From Acestrorhynchus altus (lineage: Eukaryota > Chordata > Actinopteri > Characiformes > Acestrorhynchidae), in contig CM067515.1 in assembly GCA_034509495.1 (NCBI GenBank), forward strand, positions 13,520,705-13,584,704: a stretch of 64,000 nt of DNA. The letters are read 5' to 3'. The notes under the pieces are model-generated. The model was not told the origin of the DNA. It did no database searches and was given only the letters and a program-made list of their open reading frames with translations. The position numbers were made by a program, and so were the translations under genes. Below are positions 43,348 to 55,300 of this stretch, piece by piece (positions within the stretch are counted from its first letter, which is position 1; every line of letters starts with the position of its first letter).

Positions 43348-46300
43348 ATGGCGGCCTCCACGCGCGCGGACGCTGCAGAGGCGCAGGACCAAGCGCAGGA
43401 CTTCTGTCCGGGCTTTAAAGACGTGGATGCGTTTGTGAAGGTCAGTCTTTGTGAAGGTCAGGGTTTGTGCGGTCGCTCTGAGTGAGGGGCTTCAGTAACT
43501 GGTGTTCTCTTACGCAGCGCGGACTGGGAGCGGTGGTCGCGGCGACGAAGGCGGCAGGGGGTCTCCCTCAGTCAGGAGACGAGTTCGACTTCTACCGCAG
43601 CTTCCCCGGATTTCAGGACTTCTGCTCTGTTCAGGGAGAGCGACTCCTCCACTGGTGAGACTGATTTCTGTCACTGGGAGTGCTGGAGTCAGGCTCCTCC
43701 ACTGGTGAGACTGGTCTCTGTCACTGGGAGTGCTGGAGTCAGACTCATAAGCTGATCACTCTGCACACTATGTCCTCACTCCTACTCTCCATTAAAGAGC
43801 CTCTTCCACAACAACCTGCAGGTCCTTTAGAATTCCATGGAATTTCCTCCAAGCCACTGGCAAAGGGACAGAGATTGTTCAAACACAGATTGTTTGGTTA
43901 GGCCAAATGCATCATTAATAAAGTTTTATAATTTTACCTTTTTAACCCACTGTGTTTTGCACACACAGGAATTAATCCTCTCCATTTAACCCATCCTCAC
44001 ACACTGATACACACACACACTAGTGACTTCACACAGTGGTTGACCATTGAGCCATGTTCTGAAGCACAACTTTTTGTATCCCGATTTGCAGCCTGGTTTT
44101 CAGGTTCTCTGCTGATGATGATGATTTTGATGATGATTACCTCTGATGATGCTTTGCTTTGTGTTTAGTATGAGTCAGCTGATGCAGCATCATGGCTGCA
44201 GATCACAGATGAGGGACAAGAACAAGCTGACCGGACTGGAGGAGCACTTTGATCTGGTTGTTGAGGCCAATGATGTCATCCTGGAGAAAGTGGTAAGGAA
44301 TGCATGCCTGATCCTATAATTTAATGCTATCCTATAACATTTGACTTTGAATACAGATAACGAGATATAAAATAATAAGAATTAACACCTTGATGCTTTT
44401 TCTGGATTTTAAACATGGTGGAGCCTTTTTAATAGAACAACCACAGAACCAAAACTGAATCAGTGGTACTCAAATGTAGCTGTCTTCCCAGGAAGCTGAC
44501 CATGGATGGCAGTAAAGAAAAGAAATGTATCAAATCTACCCCTGATCTAAAGGAAAGCATACAAGAAAGCTTTACTACCAAACTGAAATACTATAAGCAG
44601 TGCCCACCTTCTTACCTAGTGCTTATTTACAAAGGTTACCTCAGTGTTGGAATGGACGTGTGCATCAGCTAATCTGCTTTCATCCAAGGCAACTTCAGCT
44701 CTCGACTTCTCAACAAAAATTTAGAATACTAACAAAGCACAGCATCAAACTAAAGAACAAAATGTCTTATCCAGTAAGCCACTCTTGAATCTCCAATCAG
44801 CTCACACCAACCAGTTAAACCAACTACGTTTGTACAGTGTGAGCAAATAAAATGCTGGCTTGTACACAATGAACTAACTGGGGCACGAGGACATGACCGA
44901 AGTGCCCTTGAGCAAGGCACTTAACTCCCTAGCTGCTCCCTGGGCAATTAGTGCATCTCTACTAATTAACATTAATCAATCTGGAAAACATAGCACTAAA
45001 GTGAATCCGGTGTGCTGCTGGTGGAATAGAACAAGTCATACAGTGAATGAAGAGCGCAGAGAGAAGGCACCAACCAAAACTGTGTTCTAACTAAACTCAT
45101 ATCATCAGTAATCTGACTGGAATTGTGAAGTTTTAATTACTTCTGACTGTATGAATGAAGATAATCTGTCTAGTCCCGAAGTGTTAATACTGCCATTACA
45201 AGCAGAAGTACACATAGTGCCTATATAGACAGTTTTCTTGACATGTAAATTTTTATTCTAGTAGTTCTGCAGGTGCTGCGCAAGTTTCTGAATCCTTTTG
45301 TTTTTGAATTCATCATCAGGGTATTATGCTGGACGAGGCCTCTGGAGTGACTCGGTCTGAGCCAGTGATGCCTGCTGGCTATCAGCCTCCTAAAATTGTT
45401 GTGTCAAGTTGGAATCGCAAGGTGAGTCCCCTTTGAATAATGACCAAAATGACAGTTTATAATAAAGCAATATTTTTGTAGCAAACAAGTAAAATGAACA
45501 AAAAATGGTACAAAGCACACAGTAACATTTCAGCACAGATTATATTCATATATAATGTGTGTATATGTGTTTATATAATTAGTTATTGATTTATTATGTT
45601 TGTGCAGTGCAAAGCAGCCATCTAGAATATAGCAACCATCTGGCATGCTATATCAACCATGTAGGAACACCATATTAACCACTTGGGGGGGGAAACTGTA
45701 ATGACCACATAGCAACAGTCTAGCCACTGCCAGGAAATGGGAACTACTTGAGCTGTGGAATAATTCTGCTTTTATTCTAAACACATTCATTGCTTTTATG
45801 CACTTCTTGTTGTTCACATTTTTAACCTGTGGTCTTTGAGGCTCTGAGTGAGATGTGGAGAATAATTTTAATATCTTTCTTTCTTTCTTTCTTTATTTAT
45901 TTATTTATTTATGTAGGGTGGGAATCGAAGCACTGAAACCTTCCACCTTCTTCATGCCAAGAATGTTCAGCGACCTCAGCTGAAGTTCAAGGATAAAGTA
46001 GACAACAGCAACACTCCTTTCATCTCCAAAATATTCATCAAACCTAATGCTCTGAAGCCACTGCCTTCATGTGAGTGAGATTTTATTTCAGGACTAATCC
46101 TGATAGCCTCTGAACTGATTTAAAGTCTGTCAGGAAGGGTTTTTATAGAATACAATGGACATTTGTGCATTCTTATTTTTTTTTTTTTTAATTGATAATT
46201 CTTCAAGCAGGACAAATGTTTCATTGATTTTAACTGTCCTTCTATGTAATTTTCCCCCTCAAAAAATTGTTCATACAAAAATTCCAATATTGCGATCAAA

Positions 46301-49300
46301 CATTTAATGTCAGTCACTGGCTGACGTTGGTTGGGTCGTGGTTTTCGTCACTCAATAGGCTACATCAGTGCATGATGGCAGGCAAACAGCCAGAGCTCAT
46401 CATCGCTGTGACCCCATATCCCTTGCTTGTGCAGAGGAGGGACAGCAGAACAGGAGAAGCACTGCCAGAGCTCTACAAAGGGATCTCCAGCAAACTTGTG
46501 GGGTGCATGTTTTTGAACAAACATTCATGGGTTCTTGAAGGCATTGATGCCATTGATTGGCCCTCACAAGCCTCAGACACCAGTCCAATTCAGAACATCT
46601 GGGACTTTGTGTATCTGCGTATTCAGTGCCACTCATGCCCTTATCCGGGATCTCTGAGCACATATCAAGGACACCATCTACTGTCTCATCAGGAACATGT
46701 GCAGATGTTGCAGGACGTGCATACAGACACATGGGTGTCATACACACTACCGAGTAACAAATTTATATCGGACAGATATTGGCTGAATTGGTTTTCATTA
46801 TTTTAATTAGATTTTCAGCATGAATTTGAGTCCAGCCCTCGATGGATTGAGGATTTTGGTTTCCATTGACGTGTATATATTGTATCAGTAGAGAACAAAG
46901 GACATATCAATAAAGTTTTTTTTTTTTTTTAACATGAATTCATTATTGATACACAGTGTGAAATAATTTAATTTGTGTAGATTTCGCCAACAAACAGCTG
47001 CGGAATGAAAGGCCTGAGGATTTGGATGTGCCTCCAGCATTGGCTGACTTTATCCACCAACTGAGAACACAAGAGCACATGGATGATATGTGAGGCTTAG
47101 TTTACAGTTTTCTTTTTTTTGTACTGAGAAAATCTAGAACCTTCTGTCATTAATAATGAGGGTGAAATGCACATGTGTTTAGACTGATGGCATGCATTTT
47201 TTCAGGTTCTCCCATCCTTACCAGTACGAGTTGGACAAACTTGACATGCTGGAGTGTCTGAGGAGTAAACCTGAACCTCAGGTAACCTCACAATGCTGTG
47301 CTTTTTGCATTTGGATTGTGTTTTTGTGAATGATTTGAATAATGGCTTTATTTATGTATCAGTGGTTGGTTTCCTTTGGTACAAAGTCTGCTGTTTGAGT
47401 TCTATTTTTTTGTCTTTCAGGTGTATAAACCACTGGCGGAAACAAGTTGCAAGTTTATCGACACGTTAGATGATTTGGTTGCTTTGAATGAAAAGCTGGC
47501 CAACAGCACTGAATTTGCTGTAGACCTTGAGGTACAAATGAGTTCTGGATATTTAGTAACAGTTTTTAATTTTTGGGGAATTAAAGAATTTAAAGAAACT
47601 ATTTAATGTATTTGTTCGTTATATATATTCTAACTGAATATTAAAATCTGATACAGATTTAATCAGAAAGCAGCTCTCTCTTGGTATCACTTGTGTTGAT
47701 ATTTTGTTTCATTTGGACCCTTCACAGCACCATTCCTACAGGAGCTTCCTGGGAATCACTTGCTTGATGCAGATTTCCACCAGGGAGGAGGATTTCATCA
47801 TTGATACTCTGGAGCTTCGCAGTGAGATGTACATTTTGAATGAGAGCTTCACAGATCCCACCATTGTGAAGGTCATTTTTGTTCATTTATTTCACATAAG
47901 AATGCAGCTACATGTGTGTTTGGCAGACAGACTTTTAAACTTAACATAATTCCACCTCTGATAAGTATCCACCCACAATATTAGTGGCCCTCACATCTTA
48001 AGGGGGCTGACTAGGAATGTGCTGGAGGTGCTAGGTCTAGGATTGTCACTGTCATGTAAAAAAGGAAAACTCCTCTCATTTCATCCTCAGTTTAGCTACA
48101 GATTCTAAAAACCTGATTCTTCAACAACTTTGGGTTGTTTAAAATAAAAAAAAAGCTGCAAGGAATTTGAAAATAACTTTAAATTCTTGCTTTTGCTCTT
48201 GTAGGTTTTCCATGGCGCGGACTCAGACATCGAATGGCTTCAGAAGGACTTTGGAATCTATGTAGTCAACATGTTTGACACCCACCAGGCTGCTCGCTGC
48301 TTGAACCTAGGCAGAAACTCATTGGACCATCTCCTTAAACTCTACTGCAATGTGGACTCAAATAAGCACTACCAGCTTGCTGACTGGAGAATCCGGTAAA
48401 CCAGACACTAACTTTTTTTTTTGTTTTCATTTTACAGATTGTATGGTTGGTGTACAGTTGATAGTAGCTCTGCATGTGATTCCTCTCAGACCCTTACCAG
48501 AGGAGATGCTGAAGTATGCCCAGGCTGATACTCATTACCTGCTGTTTGTGTATGATCGTCTAAGAGTTGACCTGTTTGACGCAGCTAATGGACAGCCAAG
48601 CCTGATGCAAGTTGTCTGGTCCAAAAGCAAAGATCTCTGTCTCAAGGTACAGTTATGTTTATATTTATGCATCTTGGCAGAAGCGTATATTCAGAGATTA
48701 AGCACCATCCATCAATCATCTGCGAAGGTGTTCCCAGTCCAGCTGAGAGGTTTAATTGCTCCGGTTTTCCTGGAGCCTCCTTCTGATCAGACATGCCCGA
48801 ACCAGATGCCCAAACAACCGCAGCTAGCTCCTCCCACAAGGAGAACCAGCAGCTCTACTCTGACTTTCGTTCAATTCCCGAAGTGGTTGAGTGAACTCCC
48901 TTGACCCCTCAAGAACCCCCACAAAGGTGAAGAGCTGGTCCAGGGTTCCTTGGCCAAGGGGCAACCCGCATTGTTCCTCTTGTGTCTGAGGTTTGACTAT
49001 CATCCAGACTCTTTTCTCCAGTACCCCTGTATAGACCTTGCCAGGGAAGCTGAGGCATGTAATTCCCCTATAGTTGGAGTACATCCTCTGGTTCCCTTTA
49101 AAAGGAGGAACCACCATCCCCATCTGCCAATCCAGGGACACTACCCCTGAGTTCCACACAATGTTGCAAAGACATGTCAGCCAGGACAGCCCTACGAAAT
49201 CCAGATCTTTGAAAAGCTCCAGATGGATGGCTCTACCACCAAGGATTTTTTTACTGCTTTACCTGCCTGGGCCATATGAGAGGTCTCATCATTGCCCACA

Positions 49301-52300
49301 TAAGCATAGAAGTCTCCCAACAGAACAATGGAGTACCCAGGAGAGGCACTCAGGACTACAATTTAGTGTATATGGACAGTCAGAGCCTGGTCTCCAGCCT
49401 GAAGGTGTAGGGAATCAACCACCTTCTCTACCAGAGAAAATCCAATCTCCATGATTTGGAGAGCTACAAATAAGCGCTCCTGCCCTGTGCCTCTCCCCAT
49501 GGGAACTCAAAAATAGAGTATGGTCCTGCCCCTCTCAAAGAGAGGTGGGTTCTGCAGCCCACACTGTTATTTCTATTTCTAGTTTGTACCTTTCAACCTC
49601 GTGCACCAGTTCAGGCTCATTTCCCCCAAGAGAAGTTATTTCATAAGTATTTTATTTATATATTTTTTATTTATTTATTTAGCCTTTATTTTACCAGGTC
49701 GATCCCTGTTGAGACACAATGATCTCTTTTGCAATGTTCTTTTTAAAAAGTCTGAAATAGCCTTCACTTGATGAGGGTTTTTTACAAATTTAAATGTTGT
49801 TTTACATTTAAAGTTCTCTATCAGAGACATGGTTCTTCTATGTGTTCTAGATCAGCTGCAAGGGCCTGTTGCCAGGAGAGAGTTGCCATATATTACTGTT
49901 GAGATGAGGGACTGAATGAGCCACCCTAGAGAGCAGTGTTCACAATCTCCATGTTGCTGGAATAGTAATGGCTCAGCTGTTTGAACCAAGAACTTAACTA
50001 GGGTCTGTTTGCCAAAACTTTATAGTTGGAGCAATGCAGGTTTCCCCCAAAACCATGGTTCCATCGAACATTTGCAACCACTGTCATTAATTTGTGTAGT
50101 TACACCTATAGTTACAGAGCTGTGGTTAGAAGGTTAGCTCCTGGTGATTATATCCTCTGTGACTGAAGACATGGGGAAACACTAGTCAGAAAATTGAATA
50201 TAAATCAATCTTAATCGAAAGTTATATGTTGAATGTATTTTTAAAATTACCTTTAAAACCGGTCGTATATAAATACTTACAAACATACTTTATATTAAAC
50301 ATATTTTTAATGAAACCAATGGTTTCCATTTTTACAAAATACATAATGTAATAATTATATTAAGATTACTGTTATTGTTGGTGGTGAGATTACCAGATTA
50401 GTAGCTATTAATACCTTAAATTATACATTAGTAATGTGATTTTGGTCATAATATTAACAAAGTTTGAGTTTCCTGCTGTGAAAATCAGGCAGAACACATT
50501 CATAACCATTGTACTTCAAATCACGGTGATTCATATTAACGTTGTTCAAACAAAAGTTCAGTTTTTGGAAAAGGTTGTACGTAATATGTTTTAACGGTGC
50601 ATTGTACCACATTAGTTTGTACAGGAAATGCACCCCTGGAAGATAGTTTTACCCTGTTGCTTATAAATATATCATAAAGGCTTGTTTAAGTGTTCTGACA
50701 CTTTTTGGTTTGTACCTGCTCAGAAATATGTGAAGCCCATCTTCACTGAGGAATCGTATATGGAACTTTACAGAAAACAAAAGAAAAGCTTCAACAGCCA
50801 GCAGCTGTTTGCCTTTCGTCTCCTCTATGGCTGGAGAGATAAACTGGCAAGAATGGAGGACGAAAGCACTGGGTAATATAAACTTCTATATAATGAAAAC
50901 AGAGATTCTGCTGTTTATTATATTTGTTTTATTTTGCTGAATTTCTTTTGCTTTTCCTTTAAAATTGTAGATACATCTTACCAAATCACATGCTGATGAA
51001 GATTGCTGAGGAGTTGCCCAAGTAAGATCCCTCAGGGCTCTGCTTGTTTCCCTACAGAGACGTTGTTTACTATTTACTACATAAGAAATATTGAATTTAC
51101 TACATTAAATATTACAGCCATTGCTTGTGTGAGATTGATTTTATTCTTATTCTTTCATAGTTTTAAAATACTATGATTCATTGTTCCCAGTGACACCCAT
51201 AGTCATAGATTTTTGTTTTACTTACCTAAAGAGAACCTCAAGGAATCATTGCATGCTGTAATCCCACTCCACCACTAGTGCGGCAACAGATCAATGAGCT
51301 CCATCAGTTCATCAAGCAAGCGAGAGAAATTCCACTGCTCAAGGTAAGCCTAATAAATTCTACAGTCACCAAGTCCACTTCTGTCAGCCAAGAACTGGAC
51401 ATTCTTACACAGCGAAAGACAGCTAGTTTCAATGTTAAGGCTGTGATGCCAGATGTTTTTATTATCCTAACTTTGTGCTAAGAAGCGTTCATTTCTAAAT
51501 GTTATTGTTATTTGAAACAAGCCATGTTCCATTTATGTCCATTTCAATCATACTAATTTTAACTTCTCAGGCTGAAGTAGAAGCTGAAAGAAGGAAATCT
51601 ATGACCCCCAAAAGAAAGGTATGTTGAACCTAAAAAATTATATAATCAGTATACACAACAATATGACCACCTCCTTGTTTCTGCATTCACTGTCAATTTT
51701 ATTAGCTCCTCCTACCATACAGGAGCACTTGTCTGCAATTATAGAAGTGCTGTAGTCCATCTGTTTCTCTGCATACTTGTAGACTCCTTTTCACTCTGAT
51801 CTTTAATGGTCAGGATCCCAGAGGACCTTCTCAAGACATTCTCAACACTGCAGTGATACTGACACAGTGGTGATTTGTTGGTGTGTGATGCACTGGTATG
51901 GGTGGATCAGACCCAGCAATGATTCTGGAATGTTAAACCTCTGAGTCGCTACTGGTCTGCAACCAATCCACCAACCATAAAATATCCATTCAGCAGTGTT
52001 CTGTGAGCACTGATGAAGGACTAGAGGATGACCAACCCAAACAGAAACAGATGAGTTCTTGTCTCTGACTTTACATCTACATGGTGCTGAGAATGACCCC
52101 CCCATACACACAATGTCTGTTCTGTGGTGGTTCTGTGGGGTCCTAACCATTGAACAGTGTGAAAGGAGGCTAAGAAAGTATGCAGAGCGAAGGAGGGACT
52201 GCAGTCTAATTATAGACCTGTTAAGCGCTCCTGTATTTTAAAAGGAGCTGATAAAATGGACAGTGAATGTAGAAACAATGTGGTGGTTTTGTGGTAATGT

Positions 52301-55300
52301 TATGGTTGGTTGTTGTATGTTAAAAGAATGACTGATCAAATGTGTGAATGGCTACATTCGTTTGGATTGTAAAAATATGAATTGTTTAACAGATTGAATC
52401 TACTTTGTTTGGGCCACACGACACCTCTCATGTGTCTGAGAGTGACCTTATGGATCTTTCTTACCATGGTAGGTCAAATGTTTTAGTGACTTTCTGTATG
52501 TTAATTGTCTCCATTCTTGATATTCATTGGTATTGTCTCTTCTGTTCTTTCTGTCTGCTTGACCTGGGGGACTTGCCTGTATCAAGAAAAAGAAACAAAA
52601 AGACTCAAGTATTCCCGTGAAAAACTTCTATTCCTGCGGAATTCTCTCTATAGTAACCAGAACCCATCTGTCCCTATACCTCCTGAAATCTACTGCAAGT
52701 CAGAATGGCAAACAGGTGGGTAAGGTTTGGGGCTGTAAACCACAATGACCTCCATTTACACCTCTTCTTACCTCAGTTAATATTTCTAATCTGGGCTTTC
52801 TCCAGGAGCTATGACTATTTGTCATACAGTGATTAATTTTTCATTTATTAATGACTAAAAAATGTAGAGATTTTTTTTGCTAAACAAACAACCTTTTTGT
52901 TATACTGATTAAGTTGAGGTTTCATTGGTTTTCTGATGTGCAAACAGATGCCACAGTTGGAGTCCTTTTCTCAGAGGAAGACGACACAAGTGGCCTTGCA
53001 GCTTCTGCTAAAATCACCCTCTTTGCTGTGAGCTATTCATTAATCTTCACCTTCTGTTACAAAGGTTTTTTTAGTTTAACTTCATGGACAGTTTTGATGG
53101 GATATATTGTATATTGACCATTTTGGTCCAATAGAAGTGCTCCAAAATGAACTGGAATAAAATAATTTTATGACCCTCATTGAAAGGGCAGGAATTTAAT
53201 ATACAAGGTATTAGTGTGGCTGCAACCGTGTGTAATACTGTGTTAGGGGTGTAATGGTACACAATTCAGTTAGTTTCACTAATTTGGATCTCAGTACATT
53301 TGAGTTGGGTACAGCAGGAAAAAAAAATGAAAAACCCAAATGAATAAAACTAACCAAGGTTACCTTTAAGTTATTTCTTTTTACAGGATGTTTCTCCTAG
53401 CATAATATAGTCCCCCCTGAGATTGTGTCTGCAGCTTGTAATATGTAAAGATTGATTGTGTGGTCATGTTCATTGTCTGCACACAGTTCTCAAACAATGT
53501 CAAACACCATCCTTGTCTAATCCACCATGGTTTAGTGGTTTGATATGAGATTTAAACAGCCAGAACATGTGTAAACATGTGTTTTCACTGCAAACATAAT
53601 AGTTAATAATAAAAAAGGGAAGTAAAGCAAATGTGCTCTTTATTTATGGCACAGAAATTGAGAGAGTGGGGGGCGGGAGGGTGGAGACTAGAGTAACAGT
53701 AGTGATGCTCGTAAATCCACTGCAGTTCCCACAATACAATACATAGCCACTAACTGTTTTACAGCTTGTTTCCTTGTAAAAATGAAATTTAATTTTGGGT
53801 TATGTTCATCAATCTTCATCCATAGCACTTTTATGTGATGTCCATACGAATGTGTGCTATTACACCCCTACTAAATCTGTTAAATCTTTTGTGCAAGTAA
53901 CAAATATCTCTATTGGTTGGAAGTTTATATTTGGGGGTGTGATTTGATTAGGTGATGGTAAGTGTCGGTGTATTAAACATGTAGACATTTATTAAATGAT
54001 CTGCACTCCTAGGTTCTTGATTGATTCTTTAACATGCAGTGACAAAACTGTACACAACAAAAAAAAATCTGTACTGATGGTTGTAGTTTTGACTTGTCCC
54101 TCCAAATTTTGTTTCTTGCTAATTTTGAAGGAGAGTAAGGAACTGGGCGAGTCTGATCACCTTACGGTGGCCCAACAGAAAGCGTGCAGCATCATGGAAT
54201 CTTTTAAGAACCCTTTCAGAATGGTATGATCGTATGTCATTCTAGTCTAAATCTCTTTTTAGTCATTTTGTTACACATTTTACTGATGTTTAAACCTCTT
54301 TGTTTTTAGTATTTACCTTCAAAGGATATTCACATCTCCAAAAATGCTAAATATGACCCGTCATCAAAGATTTATGAGGTAAACATCATAAACATCTTCC
54401 ATTTCTTTTCTGCATGTCTGAATTTTTAGACATAAGGCACAGCCACACTTACACCCAGAGTAGTTTTATCAACAGAACTAATACACCGACTACCTGTCAT
54501 TCTTTCACTGTAGAATGAACTTCTGTTGTGCAGCCAAAGACATCAGTTTTAGCTTTGATTTCAGTGCCAAAAGATATTAAATGTTCCTGCTTGTTTGATG
54601 TATTCATGGATACTTTTATGCTGTTTTTTATTTATGCAGACCTTTAAGTGTCTTGATATTTTTATATTTTGATTTTAATGTTTCTCATCTGACCAGTCAT
54701 TAAAGATGAGGCAAAAATGGCACAACTAGACAATGCAAAAAGCTCCCTATACAAGAAATTATTCATGTTCATCACTTCCTGTCTAATATGTGGGTGTGAG
54801 TCCGGTATCACTGTTTCAAATCCCGGGTCATGCTAAGTCCGAGAGCAAAATTGGCTGCGCTCTCTCCCCATAAAACACCCATGTGATGCTCTTTGGCTCA
54901 GGTTTATATTAGTATCGGAGCTGAGGATCTGGCATTTTCCTCCAAGCATGTTTGCTGCCCAGCATTGATGCTATGGCAGCAGTTCAAAGTGTCTGGCTTC
55001 ATGTTTATCAGAGGAAATGTGCTTGTTATCATCACCTTAGTATGATAAGGGCAGAGTCCTAACATTCTTGGGAATTCTAATTTGGGGGAAATTTGGGATT
55101 TAAAAAAAAAAATCCTGTGGTGTCCAAGTACTGCATCTGAGCTGAAACCCTATTATCATGATGAATGTTTCCGGATGAAGCTTTTATCTGTGCAAGATAA
55201 ATTTGTTTGTTTATTACTAATTATTTTCTCTTTTCTTTAAATATAGATTAGTAACCGTTGGAGGCTGCAGAGCATTGAGCAGCAGCAGAAAGAGGCTCAA

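Noticed and set aside
48350..48904. 184-codon frame extending exosc10 exon 11 in both directions
   Set aside because: Only 48490-48646 fits the conserved protein and splice sites. The rest is intron and LINE sequence read through.
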